Shown: positions 18,124 through 26,958 of the stretch, piece after piece
How the letters are laid out: each line of letters starts with the position of its first letter
How positions within the stretch are numbered: position 1 is the first letter of the stretch
Notes under the pieces: model-generated
The model's input: the letters and a program-made list of their open reading frames with translations, nothing else
Database searches by the model: none
What the model was told of the DNA's origin: nothing
Program-made: the position numbers and the translations under genes
From: Vibrio galatheae
Lineage (GTDB): Bacteria; Pseudomonadota; Gammaproteobacteria; Enterobacterales; Vibrionaceae
NCBI RefSeq assembly: GCF_000967545.1
Contig: NZ_JXXV01000002.1
Coordinates: 1-46,018 of the forward strand
Direction: 5' to 3'
Length of the DNA stretch: 46,018 bases

Positions 18124-19299
18124 ATGAAGCAGTTTGATGTAGTTATTGCTGGTGGCGCGATGGCGGGAATGACGCTTGCGCTGGCGATTAACAAGCTGTC
18201 ATCTCAGCCGCTCTCAGTCGCCGTCATTGAACCGTTCCAAGTTGATCATCAAGCTCATCCAGGTTTTGATTCTCGCTCAATCGCTTTGTCTTACGGCACG
18301 GTCGAGATTTTAAAACGGTTGGAACTGTGGCAAGAGATTGCTAAGGTCGCGACCGCGATTGAACATATCCATGTTTCTGATCGTTCACATGCAGGTATGA
18401 CTGATATTCGCACTCAAGAGGTGGGCGTAGACGCGTTAGGTTATGTGGTTGAACTGGCCGATGTTGGACGCATCTATCATCAACAAGTCCAGCTCGACGC
18501 CGATATCACTGTGTTGCATGCTGCCGTGGAGCTAGTGCAGCGTAGCGAGTCAAAAGTCACCATTGAATTAAGTGATGGCGAAAGTATTGAAGGCAAGCTG
18601 TTAGTTGCCGCTGATGGAGCAATCTCGACTTGCTGTCAACAACTGGGTATGGAACTGAGTGAGCATGACTTTGAGCAGGTGGCTGTCATCGCCAACATTA
18701 CAACTCAAGTTCCTCATCAAGGACGCGCGTTTGAACGTTTTACTGAACAAGGACCACTAGCGTTGTTGCCAATGTCGCAGGGGCGTATGTCCTTGGTTTG
18801 GTGCCTCACCCCGGAACGTGCCAAACAAATCATTGCTGAAAGCGACGAGCAGTTCTTATCTGAGTTGCAAAGTGCCTTTGGTTGGCGGTTAGGGAAATTA
18901 CATCAGACAGGCCAACGTGCGAGTTATCCCTTGTTGCTGCGTTACCGTAAACAAAACATTTCGCACCGATTTGCCATTGTTGGTAATGCTGCGCAGACCT
19001 TGCACCCGATTGCTGGGCAAGGGTTTAACTTGGGCATTCGCGATGTCGCGACTTTGGCTGAATGTATCGCTGGCGCAAGTCAAGACCCTGGTAGTTATCA
19101 TACTCTTAAGCAATTTAAGGTTGCTCGCAGCGAGGATCGTGATGCCACCATCGCGATGACGTCGGCGTTAGTGCACATCTTCTCAAATGACTATCTGTCG
19201 TTGCGTATAGGACGCAATTTAGGGTTATTCAGTATGGATAATTTACCGCTACTCAAGACCCCGTTATTAAGGCGAACATTAGGTTTAGTGGCTCGTTAG
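18124..19299 (+). CDS. ubiH: 2-octaprenyl-6-methoxyphenol hydroxylase
   Basis: UbiH, 391 residues, is a class A flavoprotein monooxygenase acting at C1 of the ring during aerobic ubiquinone synthesis. It has the FAD-binding dinucleotide fold (VVIAGGAMAGMTLALA, residues 6-21) and the second FAD motif GNAAQTLHPIAGQGFNLG; this has Asn-Ala-Ala where many paralogues, including the next gene, have Asp-Ala-Ala. It is 12 bases after ygfB and 24 before ubiI and likely forms one operon. Assignment to UbiH rather than UbiF rests on gene order and the HPIAGQG context. Confidence 0.93.
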   Translation: MKQFDVVIAGGAMAGMTLALAINKLSSQPLSVAVIEPFQVDHQAHPGFDSRSIALSYGTVEILKRLELWQEIAKVATAIEHIHVSDRSHAGMTDIRTQEVGVDALGYVVELADVGRIYHQQVQLDADITVLHAAVELVQRSESKVTIELSDGESIEGKLLVAADGAISTCCQQLGMELSEHDFEQVAVIANITTQVPHQGRAFERFTEQGPLALLPMSQGRMSLVWCLTPERAKQIIAESDEQFLSELQSAFGWRLGKLHQTGQRASYPLLLRYRKQNISHRFAIVGNAAQTLHPIAGQGFNLGIRDVATLAECIAGASQDPGSYHTLKQFKVARSEDRDATIAMTSALVHIFSNDYLSLRIGRNLGLFSMDNLPLLKTPLLRRTLGLVAR

Positions 19300-19323
19300 A
19301 GGCGCTGGAAAGGATATAGGCAT

Positions 19324-20556
19324 ATGATGCAAAGTGTAGATATCGCCATTGTCGGCGGTGGTATGGTTGGCTTAGCGCTCGCGGCTGCGTTCAAAGATAC
19401 TGAATTGCGGATTGCGGTAATTGAAAGTCGAGCCCCAGAGAGCGAACTGAATGAGTTGCCCGATGTTCGTGTATCTGCGTTAAGTCGTTCGAGTGAAATC
19501 GTGTTGAGAAATTTGAATGCTTGGCAGGGAATTACTCAGCGTAGAGCGGCACCTTATCAGGCGATGGAAGTGTGGGAGCAAGATAGCTTTGCCCGGATTG
19601 AATTTGAAGCTCAGCGGTTGGCGCAGCCAGACCTAGGTCATATTGTTGAAAACCGCGTTATTCAACTTGCCCTTCTTGAACAGGTCAAGCAGCAAAGCAA
19701 TGTGACTTTGTTGATGCCAGAGAAGTGTGCGTCAATGGCGATAGGCGAAAGCGAAGCTTGGTTAACTTTGGATAGTGGTCAAGCGTTAACGGCGAAGCTG
19801 GTTGTGGGTGCCGATGGTGCAAATTCTTGGGTTCGTAAGCAGCAAGATATTCCACTTACACATTGGGATTATGGTCATAGCGCGATTGTTGCCAATATTC
19901 GTACTAAAGAAGATCATCAACGTGTTGCTCGTCAGGTGTTTACTCCACAAGGCCCGCTTGCTTTTCTACCATTGGGTGAAGATAACCTCAGTTCTATTGT
20001 CTGGTCGACTGAGCCCAATCGAGCAGAACGCCTGATCAATATGTCAGATGGCGAGTTCAATAAGGCGTTGACTGCAGAATTCGATAATCGCTTAGGGCTA
20101 TGTAAAGTCGAAGGTGAGCGTTTTGCTTTTCCTCTACGTATGCGTTACGCACGTGACTTTGTGACCGACAGGGTTGCCTTGGTCGGTGACGCTGCTCATA
20201 CAATTCACCCACTTGCAGGCCAAGGTGTTAACCTCGGTTTACTCGATGCTGCAAGCTTGGCTCAGGAAGTGATTCAACTGTGGCAGCAAGGGGAAGATAT
20301 TGGCAGCAAGCGTAATTTGCGTAGCTACGAGCGCTGGAGAAAGTCAGAAGCGGCAAAGATGATTGCGGCTATGCAAGGATTTAAAGATCTGTTTGAAGGT
20401 AATAATCCGGCGAAAAAACTGATTCGTGGTATTGGCATGAAGCTGGCAGGGCAACTACCTGGGGCAAAAGATGAAATCATGAAACGTGCTCTTGGGTTAA
20501 AGGGCAACTTGCCTGAGTTGGCTCAGCACATGAAACACACTTCACAAGTCATATAA
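19324..20556 (+). CDS. ubiI: 2-octaprenylphenol hydroxylase
   Basis: UbiI (VisC), 410 residues, is a FAD monooxygenase that hydroxylates C5 in ubiquinone synthesis. Motifs: IAIVGGGMVGLALAAAF at the N-terminus, VVGADGANSWVR in the middle (the GADG motif of this class) and LVGDAAHTIHPLAGQGVNLG. Two tandem ATG codons start the gene after an AAAGGATATAGG region. Its pairing with ubiH matches the enterobacterial ubiH-visC arrangement. The two proteins are clear paralogues lying in tandem. Confidence 0.94.
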   Translation: MMQSVDIAIVGGGMVGLALAAAFKDTELRIAVIESRAPESELNELPDVRVSALSRSSEIVLRNLNAWQGITQRRAAPYQAMEVWEQDSFARIEFEAQRLAQPDLGHIVENRVIQLALLEQVKQQSNVTLLMPEKCASMAIGESEAWLTLDSGQALTAKLVVGADGANSWVRKQQDIPLTHWDYGHSAIVANIRTKEDHQRVARQVFTPQGPLAFLPLGEDNLSSIVWSTEPNRAERLINMSDGEFNKALTAEFDNRLGLCKVEGERFAFPLRMRYARDFVTDRVALVGDAAHTIHPLAGQGVNLGLLDAASLAQEVIQLWQQGEDIGSKRNLRSYERWRKSEAAKMIAAMQGFKDLFEGNNPAKKLIRGIGMKLAGQLPGAKDEIMKRALGLKGNLPELAQHMKHTSQVI

Positions 20557-20559
20557 ATG

Positions 20560-20590
20560 CAAAAGGGTTGGCAGTGCCAACCCTAAAAAA
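20560..20590 (-). terminator. Terminator between ubiI and a convergent small gene
   Basis: A perfect 9-bp stem AGGGTTGGC / GCCAACCCT with a three-base loop. On the minus strand it is followed by CTTTTGC and serves the small gene at 20597; it may also stop ubiI transcripts, although only A residues follow on the plus strand. Confidence 0.75.
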
Positions 20591-20596
20591 TTTGAA

Positions 20597-20803
20597 CTAT
20601 GCGTAAGCACAGCGAAGTTTCATGACTTCTTGGTTAATCTCTTTAACCGCTCTAAAATGTTTGCGCTTCGCTTTTTCTGGCAAGATGAGTTTACCATTAT
20701 CAAACTCAAACTTTCCAACCCCGTATATGTAAATCCTTCCCTTAAATAACCGGCTAATGTGTTTAGCAATCATACCTGGTGTATAGCGCTTAAACAGTCT
20801 CAT
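20597..20803 (-). CDS. Small basic conserved-looking protein, function unknown
   Basis: A 68-residue protein, rich in Lys and Arg, with no membrane segment or recognised domain. A central GRIYIYGVGKFEFDNGKLIL part looks like a beta hairpin, flanked by basic helices. The ATG at 20803 has AAGGAT six bases upstream, clearly better than an upstream in-frame ATG at 20830, and the gene ends at a terminator. These signals make it likely to be real. I do not recognise the family. It is transcribed alone, convergent with ubiI. Confidence 0.75.
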   Translation of the reverse strand: MRLFKRYTPGMIAKHISRLFKGRIYIYGVGKFEFDNGKLILPEKAKRKHFRAVKEINQEVMKLRCAYA

Positions 20804-21092
20804 ACAGTCATCCTTATGTTTAGCAAGCACTGCAAATTATACGTTTTCCCAGCCTGAAAGTTGTGATTATGATGGTGGAAAATGCAGATGAAACTGGCTT
20901 GTTTGGATATTTGTGTTGTTGTGGGCAAAATTGCGGATAAATATCCAATTTGTTGTGACGATAACCTCATTTATGTTCTGTGGAGGGAACCTGTCACTGA
21001 CTCGAAATTGTGAAATATTAAGCCTCAGTTATATGACATATTTAAGAATAGTTTAACTTTTTGAGATGGTGTGAAAGATTTGTAATAAATGG
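20804..21092. other. Intergenic stretch without a supported gene
   Basis: AT-rich DNA between the small basic gene and the terminator at 21093. It should hold the promoter of the small gene (minus strand). A 23-codon plus-strand frame from about 20869 contains four cysteines but has no ribosome site and was not called. Nothing else recognisable. Confidence 0.5.
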
Positions 21093-21240
21093 AAAAAAAA
21101 GCCCGCAATAACACGCGGGCGAATAGTCACAGATGCATTACACAAAAAGTGGATGTCCTGAAACAATCAGTGGATTCACTTTTTAGTTGGAGAAGGATTC
21201 ACAATCCTGACGAGCCACATACCAACTCATTGTCAGGCTG
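21093..21240 (-). ncRNA. Candidate sRNA or structured 3' UTR ending in a strong terminator
   Basis: On the minus strand three structured elements follow one another. First, AGTTGG (21227-21222) pairs with CCAACT (21190-21185) around an inner AGGATT-gtg-AATCCT hairpin. Second, AAAAAGTG (21184-21177) pairs with CACTTTTT (21151-21144), enclosing CTGA / TCAG. Third, an intrinsic terminator GCCCGC / GCGGGC (21120-21101) is followed by eight T. CCTGAC (21237-21232) could alternatively pair with GTCAGG (21211-21206). No gene needs this terminator: the nearest upstream stop on this strand is 320 bases away at 21440. The 5' end is not defined; I cannot assign it to a named sRNA. Confidence 0.6.
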
Positions 21241-21439
21241 TGCCGCTCAATTGAATAAAATTGAACGAGCTTTAACCAACGAAGACAGCATACTTCAAAA
21301 CAATTACAATGACTACTTATGCTTATATTTTGAATAATCATTTATTTACAAAATGATTATTGCTGCGATGATGATCAAGCTTTAATGTAATCGATTGCAA
21401 TAAATTGCCGATAAATGACTTTTATTCTGGGGATTGGAG

Positions 21440-21916
21440 TTAATCTCGACAGATTTGGCCAATAACAGGTTGGCAGAGCTGGACAAGGTCTTGGCAATCT
21501 AGCGCTATACCTGCCATATTCGAGCCGCTGCTGATGGTGACTTCGGGTTCTAGTAACAGTTGTTGGTCGAATACAATGACCATGGGCGTACGCAACAGCA
21601 AGGGGACAACCGTTCCGATCTTATAGCCTGTAAGAGAGGCAACTTCATTTACTGCCACACAAGTCATGCGTCTCCAATCAAGCAGAGCTCTCACTTTCTT
21701 CGGATCGACTGCCTTGTCGCCTGGGGCGCAGGCAATAGCAAAGCGGTTACTCATGTCTCTCAACACAATAGATTTAACCATTTGTGCCGGACGAATACCG
21801 CGTTGTTGCGCTGCGTCTTCAATGGTGGTCGCTGGAGATTGGTGAGGCAGCAGACGAAAATCGATCTGCTGCTGTGCAAGATATTGCGTTATGTGGGTCG
21901 ATATAGGATCAGTCAT
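21440..21916 (-). CDS. YbaK/EbsC family aminoacyl-tRNA deacylase
   Basis: A 158-residue YbaK/prolyl-tRNA synthetase-associated domain protein. Family members hydrolyse mischarged tRNAs, such as Cys-tRNA(Pro) or Ala-tRNA(Pro), in trans. Visible are [25 protein letters not shown] and the [15 protein letters not shown] segment with the conserved G-x-x-P substrate loop region. The subfamily and hence the tRNA substrate cannot be fixed by eye. Its start overlaps the ygfZ end by eight bases, so the two are cotranscribed. Downstream lies the candidate sRNA. Confidence 0.85.
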   Translation of the reverse strand: MTDPISTHITQYLAQQQIDFRLLPHQSPATTIEDAAQQRGIRPAQMVKSIVLRDMSNRFAIACAPGDKAVDPKKVRALLDWRRMTCVAVNEVASLTGYKIGTVVPLLLRTPMVIVFDQQLLLEPEVTISSGSNMAGIALDCQDLVQLCQPVIGQICRD

Positions 21917-22877
21917 GATCTTCTAAAGAGTATGGCAAGGATGCAAATGTCCATTCGTGATCAGGTTGATCTTTTAAACGTAGCTTAGTGTCTAGGTCGA
22001 GATTGTTGGGCAATACGACCAAAGCGAGCGCCTGACCATCTGTATATCGGTAGCTAGCAAGTAGCTTCCCGGCACTACGCCAGTTATCACCTACAGCACG
22101 TTCTAATTCAGCATTGGCATCAATCTCTGACTCTGCTGCACCTTGGACGATAAACAGTGCGCGCTTATTGATACCTCGATACTTGGCACGAGCGACGGTC
22201 TCTTGCCCAGTGTAACAACCTTTGCTAAAGCTGATGCCACCAAGCGCTTGAAGGTTGAGTGCTTGTGGAATATGTTCGTTTTGCTGTTCAGCGTTGAGCA
22301 GTGGTAGACCGGCCTTAATATCGTACAGAGTCCACAGCTCTTGTGACACTTTCTCTGCTTGGCTCTCTGTCACTAATTTTTCTGCACAAGGCGCATCCAC
22401 TAATAGTAGCCAGCGTTTAGCGTCGATTTTCACTGCAGTACCGCCCTGAATTGGACGTACATCACCACCTTGAGATGACAGTGTATCGATAAACGCCGTT
22501 GCGGATTCACCCATTACACCCAAAGCCATTTCTTGCGTTTGAGCCATTTCTACTTTAGAGAAAATGGCGTATTTTTTCAGCTCCGCAAGTTCTTTTTCAA
22601 TGATAGAGGCAGGCTGGAACATGGCATAGCCGCCATTGTGATGAAATAAACGAAAGACACTCCATACCTTACCCTTGGCGTCACAGTGAGCACCGAAAGT
22701 TGAGGTTTGTTCATCTAAGGTGACGACATCGCAAGTGACCTGACCTTGAAGATAGGATTTCTTATCGTCACCCACCATAGTGATGGCGCTCCAAGATGGA
22801 AGGTTTGCCACCGCGAGTGAAGGAAGTGCATCACTTGACGCAAGTTTTAGCGGTGAAAATGGTTTCTGCCAGTCCAT
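21909..22877 (-). CDS. ygfZ: tRNA-modifying protein YgfZ
   Basis: YgfZ, 322 residues, is a folate-binding protein related to the glycine-cleavage T protein. It helps make or repair certain Fe-S enzymes, including MiaB, and so affects tRNA modification. The signature KGCYTGQE is at 219-226, with the key Cys221. It is divergent from sdhE, the flavinylation factor of succinate dehydrogenase, a conserved pairing in gammaproteobacteria. Confidence 0.96.
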   Translation of the reverse strand: MDWQKPFSPLKLASSDALPSLAVANLPSWSAITMVGDDKKSYLQGQVTCDVVTLDEQTSTFGAHCDAKGKVWSVFRLFHHNGGYAMFQPASIIEKELAELKKYAIFSKVEMAQTQEMALGVMGESATAFIDTLSSQGGDVRPIQGGTAVKIDAKRWLLLVDAPCAEKLVTESQAEKVSQELWTLYDIKAGLPLLNAEQQNEHIPQALNLQALGGISFSKGCYTGQETVARAKYRGINKRALFIVQGAAESEIDANAELERAVGDNWRSAGKLLASYRYTDGQALALVVLPNNLDLDTKLRLKDQPDHEWTFASLPYSLEDHD

Positions 22878-23077
22878 GATTATTACCTAATAAAATCGTG
22901 ATAGCTGTATGTTAGCGCTGAATCCTAGTGATAAACAACCTTTAGAGTTGTAGGCGTTTAATTACAAGTTGAAAGCGGAAAATCATGACCTTGCTCGGGA
23001 GTGTGACTGGCGTACTAGTTGTAAGTGGATTTGCTTGTTACACTCGGCGCAAACAACCGATTAGGTGAGGAATTAGA

Positions 23078-23338
23078 ATGTATACCGCAGAAGAAAAAGC
23101 GCGTATTAAATGGGCATGTCGCCGCGGAATGCTAGAGCTTGACGTCGTGATTATGCCTTTTTTTGAAGAATGTTTTGACGCCCTACAAGAAAATGAAAAA
23201 AATGACTTCGTGTCGCTACTCGAATGTGATGATCCCGATTTGTTCACTTGGATTATGGGGCATGGCCGCAGTGAAAACCTAGGCCACGCAGCTATGGTCG
23301 ATAAGATTGTCGCGCATAACCTCAGCAAAGTGCGCTAG
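23078..23338 (+). CDS. sdhE: Succinate dehydrogenase assembly factor 2 (FAD assembly factor SdhE)
   Basis: SdhE (YgfY), 86 residues, promotes covalent attachment of FAD to SdhA and FrdA. The diagnostic RGMLELD motif occupies residues 16-22, and length is typical. A GTGAGG lies just before the ATG. It is divergent from ygfZ and overlaps the following YgfX-like gene. The older 'antitoxin CptB' label comes from the same family. Confidence 0.96.
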   Translation: MYTAEEKARIKWACRRGMLELDVVIMPFFEECFDALQENEKNDFVSLLECDDPDLFTWIMGHGRSENLGHAAMVDKIVAHNLSKVR

Positions 23339-23705
23339 GTTTATCCTTCGCCCTTCATATACCTCTTCCATAGCCAGTGTCTTGATTGTGATGCTGGCTA
23401 TTTCAATTATTACCCTCTCTTCAATTCCGCTCCCCGCTAGTTGCTATTTGTTTTACTTACTCGCTAAGCGTATTGCCGCCAATGATATCTTGCTACCGTC
23501 CTTGCAAGGTGAGGTCGAATTTAGTGGCGCTGCGGAGTGCAAAACAGCCCTCGGAGCATTTAAGATAAGCAAAGTGAATTTTGTGGTAATGGCGTTTGGA
23601 TTGTTAATTACCAAGGCGGATAAGACACGCGTAATACTGTGGCGTGATAGCTTAGCGGAAGCGAACTATCGTCATTTGTTGGTGGTGTTAAAAAGGGAGC
23701 ACTAG
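23307..23705 (+). CDS. YgfX-like inner membrane protein (start uncertain)
   Basis: A frame of up to 132 residues overlapping the end of sdhE, in the place where E. coli has ygfX (cptA). Two adjacent hydrophobic stretches (about residues 22-50) form a hairpin in the membrane, followed by a cytoplasmic part with a GLLITKADKTRVILWRDSLAE segment like the YgfX family end. Sequence similarity is weak by eye and identification rests mainly on position and topology. No ATG occurs before residue 29; a TTG at 23307 gives the full frame, so the gene uses either that codon within sdhE or a later GTG/ATG near 23388. YgfX affects cell shape proteins and SdhE function in E. coli and Serratia. Confidence 0.6.
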   Translation: MSRITSAKCARFILRPSYTSSIASVLIVMLAISIITLSSIPLPASCYLFYLLAKRIAANDILLPSLQGEVEFSGAAECKTALGAFKISKVNFVVMAFGLLITKADKTRVILWRDSLAEANYRHLLVVLKREH

Positions 23706-23711
23706 GCTCCC
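23690..23711 (-). terminator. nadB terminator overlapping the end of the YgfX-like gene
   Basis: On the minus strand GGGAGC-ctagt-GCTCCC is followed by TTTTT. The hairpin begins six bases past the nadB stop and spans the stop codon of the convergent gene. Confidence 0.82.
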
Positions 23712-23716
23712 CGTGG

Positions 23717-25330
23717 TTACTTTTGTTGCTCTGGCAATAGTATGGTTGGGCCGCTATCTTGTGCAAGTTCAGGATAATCTAGCGTGTAGTGCAGGCCACG
23801 ACTCTCCTTACGTTCCATTGCACAGCGCACCATCAGCTCAGCGACTTGCAATAAGTTGCGCAATTCAAGTAAGTTATTGGAAACTCTGAAGTTACTGTAA
23901 TACTCATGCGTTTCTTGTTGCAGTAATTGAATACGGCGTAACGCACGTTCAAGGCGCTTATCCGTTCTGACAATCCCCATGTAGTCCCACATAAATAGAC
24001 GTAACTCATGCCAGTTATGTTGGATCACCACTTCTTCGTCAGAGCAACTGACTTGGCTTTCATCCCAAGCAGGTAAAACGGGTGGCAAGGTGGCTTTGTC
24101 TAAACTGGCAATGATGTCATTCGCTGCCGCCCAAGCATATACTACACACTCAAGGAGTGAGTTCGACGCCATACGGTTGGCACCATGTAAACCGGTATAG
24201 CTGACTTCACCGATGGCATAAAGTTGAGAAAGATCGGTTTGACCTCGCTGATCGACCATCACCCCACCACAGGTGTAGTGAGCTGCGGGAACGATCGGGA
24301 TCGGTTCTTTGGTCATGTCGATCCCAAGCTCAAGTAAGCGCATATTGATGGTTGGGAAATGTTTTTCAATGAAATCGGCGGGCTTATGGCTGATATCTAG
24401 GTACATGCAATCCGCACCTAAACGTTTCATTTCAAAGTCGATCGCACGGGCAACTACGTCGCGCGGCGCAAGCTCGCCACGATCATCAAAATCAGCCATA
24501 AAGCGCGAGCCGTCAGGTCGGCGTAGATAGGCCCCTTCACCTCGCAGCGCCTCGGTCAGCAAGAAGTTGCGTGCTTCTGGATGATACAAGCATGTTGGGT
24601 GAAACTGGTTAAACTCGAGGTTGGCTACACGGCAGCCTGCACGCCACGCCATGGCAATGCCATCACCGGAAGAGACGTCAGGGTTGGATGTGTATTGGTA
24701 GACTTTAGAAGCGCCGCCTGTTGCTAAGACAACAAATTTAGCGCGCACGGTTTCTACATGCTCTTCATTGCGGTTCCAGATATAAGCGCCAACTATTTTG
24801 TTTTCATTACCACCGACTTTATCTTCGGTAATGAGGTCAAGCGCGTTGTGGCGTTCTAGAACCGTGATATTGGGATGGTTGTGGACGTTATCTTGCAATG
24901 AGGTTTGCATCGCCATGCCCGTTGCATCGGCCGCGTGTAAAATTCGGCGATGGCTATGACCACCTTCACGGGTTAAGTGGTAGCGAGGAGCTTCGTCACT
25001 GTCATTTTCCATGCGATCAAAAGGAACGCCACCATCAATCAGCCACTGGACACACTCTTTGGCATTTTTTGCAATGAACTCCACCGTTTCTTGCTCACAA
25101 ATGCCAGCTCCGGCAATCAAGGTATCTTGAACGTGAGATTCAATGCTGTCCGACTCGTCAAACACGGCGGCAATCCCACCTTGTGCATAGTAGGTCGCAC
25201 CTTCACTACGCGGCCCTTTGCTGAGTACGATGACTTTTCCATACTCTGCGACACGTAACGCTAACGACAGACCTGCCGCGCCACTCCCTACCACTAACAC
25301 ATCACATTGATGTTCACGGTTTGCGTTCAT
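23717..25330 (-). CDS. nadB: L-aspartate oxidase
   Basis: NadB, 537 residues, oxidises aspartate to iminoaspartate, the first step of de novo NAD synthesis. It is a flavoprotein of the succinate dehydrogenase/fumarate reductase family: [15 protein letters not shown] (FAD), [12 protein letters not shown], and the active-site region [18 protein letters not shown] are present. The ATG at 25330 gives the family N-terminus [10 protein letters not shown]. The frame stays open for 80 more codons to 25570 without family similarity. No good Shine-Dalgarno precedes 25330. It is divergent from rpoE, as in enterobacteria. Confidence 0.96.
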   Translation of the reverse strand: MNANREHQCDVLVVGSGAAGLSLALRVAEYGKVIVLSKGPRSEGATYYAQGGIAAVFDESDSIESHVQDTLIAGAGICEQETVEFIAKNAKECVQWLIDGGVPFDRMENDSDEAPRYHLTREGGHSHRRILHAADATGMAMQTSLQDNVHNHPNITVLERHNALDLITEDKVGGNENKIVGAYIWNRNEEHVETVRAKFVVLATGGASKVYQYTSNPDVSSGDGIAMAWRAGCRVANLEFNQFHPTCLYHPEARNFLLTEALRGEGAYLRRPDGSRFMADFDDRGELAPRDVVARAIDFEMKRLGADCMYLDISHKPADFIEKHFPTINMRLLELGIDMTKEPIPIVPAAHYTCGGVMVDQRGQTDLSQLYAIGEVSYTGLHGANRMASNSLLECVVYAWAAANDIIASLDKATLPPVLPAWDESQVSCSDEEVVIQHNWHELRLFMWDYMGIVRTDKRLERALRRIQLLQQETHEYYSNFRVSNNLLELRNLLQVAELMVRCAMERKESRGLHYTLDYPELAQDSGPTILLPEQQK

Positions 25331-25354
25331 AAAACTTTTAAATTCCCGAGTTAA

Positions 25355-25383
25355 ATTGTACCTGTGCCACTTTATATCCCCAA
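25355..25383 (-). promoter_or_regulatory. Possible nadB promoter
   Basis: On the minus strand TTGGGG (25383-25378), 17 bases, TACAAT (25360-25355). Transcription would begin near 25348, only about 18 bases before the nadB ATG. The -10 box is good and the -35 box poor. The rest of the 412-base nadB-rpoE gap holds short hairpins (GAGCG / CGCTC near 25420) and the rpoE promoter. Confidence 0.4.
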
Positions 25384-25614
25384 AACCACTGCGGCTTGGC
25401 ACGGCAACAGAGCGATCCCGCTCAAAAAACTTTGATTGAATTGCAACTTTGACTCTGAATACAGAGGTGTCACTCAGCAATAGTACCACTGTGGGAGTGG
25501 CTTTGCATAAATGCAATTCTTCGTAAATAGCATTGCTTTTCTCTACCTTGATCCTCACAATCTGAATCAAGAAGTAGATTGATGCTGCCTAGCAAAAATA
25601 GTTTTAAGAATTTT

Positions 25615-25642
25615 TGAACTTATCATTATTTGCTAGGTCACA
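25615..25642 (+). promoter_or_regulatory. Sigma-E type promoter of rpoE
   Basis: TGAACTT (25615-25621), a 16-base spacer, then TCACA (25638-25642). This resembles the sigma-E consensus GGAACTT-N16-TCNNA closely and lies about 100 bases before rpoE, where autoregulatory promoters are known in E. coli and Vibrio. Autoregulation is inferred. Confidence 0.65.
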
Positions 25643-25742
25643 ATAGTGCTCATGTAAGCAGTGGTGTCAAGACTACATTGTGCATAATTAGTGCTCATAT
25701 CTGAGAAGGTAAGGGCGAATAACAATAGGAGTACCCGCTCGA

Positions 25743-26321
25743 ATGAACGAGCAGCTGACCGATCAAGTATTAATTGAGCGAGTTCAGAATGGGGATAAGC
25801 AAGCATTCAACTTATTGGTGACTAAGTACCAGAATAAAGTCTGCAACCTTATTTCTCGCTATGTGAATAATCCTGGTGATGTTCCCGATGTAGCGCAAGA
25901 AGCATTTATAAAGGCGTACCGAGCGATACCAAGCTTTCGTGGTGAAAGTGCCTTCTATACTTGGTTATATCGGATTGCCGTTAATACTGCAAAAAACCAC
26001 CTTGTTGCCCAAGGGCGCAGACCACCGGCGCAAGATGTGGATACTGATGATGCTGAATATTACGAAACAGGCAGTGCGTTAAAAGAAATTTCGAACCCTG
26101 AGAACTTAACGTTGTCCAACGAATTGAAACGTGTTGTTTTCAGTGCGATTGAAGCGCTACCTGATGATTTAAATACCGCAATGACGTTGCGCGAGCTCGA
26201 TGGCTTAAGCTACGAAGAGATTGCAGCGGTTATGGATTGCCCTGTAGGAACGGTGCGTTCGCGTATCTTCCGTGCTCGTGAAGCGGTTGAAAAGAAAATT
26301 CAACCCCTTTTACAACGCTAG
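25743..26321 (+). CDS. rpoE: Envelope-stress sigma factor sigma-E
   Basis: RpoE, 192 residues, is the extracytoplasmic-function sigma factor that responds to misfolded outer membrane proteins. Region 2 (QAFNLLVTKYQNKVCNLISR and DVAQEAFIKAYRAIPSFRG) and region 4 (SYEEIAAVMDCPVGTVRSRI) are both present and almost identical to the E. coli protein. AGGAG stands ten bases before the ATG. It heads the rpoE-rseABC operon, with its antisigma factor next. Confidence 0.98.
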   Translation: MNEQLTDQVLIERVQNGDKQAFNLLVTKYQNKVCNLISRYVNNPGDVPDVAQEAFIKAYRAIPSFRGESAFYTWLYRIAVNTAKNHLVAQGRRPPAQDVDTDDAEYYETGSALKEISNPENLTLSNELKRVVFSAIEALPDDLNTAMTLRELDGLSYEEIAAVMDCPVGTVRSRIFRAREAVEKKIQPLLQR

Positions 26322-26346
26322 ACCAGTAACATTAATGGTGAAAATA

Positions 26347-26958
26347 ATGGCTGACAAAGAGAAACTTTCAGCACTCATGGATGGAGAGTTGGTTGATAAG
26401 GCTTTAATTTCTGAATTAGAGCAAGACCAAGATAGCCTGCAGATTTGGCAAAATTATCACTTGATTGGTGATGTGATGCGAGGTGATGCTCCGGAAAAAC
26501 CGGAATGGAATATCGCTGAAAGTGTTGCGTTAGCGCTTGAGAGTGAACCTGCTCACTCGACGGTTACTCAGTTGGAACAACATCGTCAAGTTGAGTCTCA
26601 ACCTACGCCAATGCAAGCTCGCAAACAGTTACCTGCGTGGCTGAATCAATTTGGTCAGGTAGCAATGGCTGCGTGTGTTTCTTTAGCTGTGATCTTGGGT
26701 GTCCAGCAGTATGGCGGAAGCGATGCTACCACTTCACCTGAGACAGAAACCTTACCTGTTCTACAAACGATTCCATTTTCTGGCACCGCTGAGCCTGTCA
26801 GTTTGACTCGCTCCTCAGTTGAGCAGCCAACGAATGATGTCAATATTCAGGAACAACGTCGTCGTATCCACGCGATGTTACAAGATTACGAACTACAACT
26901 ACGCTTAAACAGTGAAAACATTGGGCATAGTGATAATCCTGAAACGGTAGTTGAATGA
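26347..26958 (+). CDS. rseA: Anti-sigma-E factor RseA
   Basis: RseA, 203 residues, is a single-pass inner membrane protein that holds sigma-E inactive until cut by DegS and RseP. The cytoplasmic sigma-binding part starts KEKLSALMDGELVDKAL; the membrane segment is about 104-120 (VAMAACVSLAVILGVQQ); the periplasmic tail ends with the RRRIHAMLQDYELQLRL segment that contacts RseB. The ATG at 26347 matches the family; an ATG four codons upstream is an alternative. Its last bases overlap the rseB start. Confidence 0.96.
   Translation: MADKEKLSALMDGELVDKALISELEQDQDSLQIWQNYHLIGDVMRGDAPEKPEWNIAESVALALESEPAHSTVTQLEQHRQVESQPTPMQARKQLPAWLNQFGQVAMAACVSLAVILGVQQYGGSDATTSPETETLPVLQTIPFSGTAEPVSLTRSSVEQPTNDVNIQEQRRRIHAMLQDYELQLRLNSENIGHSDNPETVVE

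Noticed and set aside
18124..20556. Tandem similarity of ubiH and ubiI as a recent duplication
   Set aside because: They are old paralogues of one flavoprotein family with low identity and the same order in other gammaproteobacteria.
20869..20940. A 23-codon frame with four cysteines
   Set aside because: No ribosome site and no terminator; the cysteine cluster is probably chance.
21089..21337. An 82-codon plus-strand frame in the ubiI-ybaK gap
   Set aside because: It begins within the A run and hairpin of a minus-strand terminator, has no ribosome site and no family likeness; the structured minus-strand RNA explains the region better.
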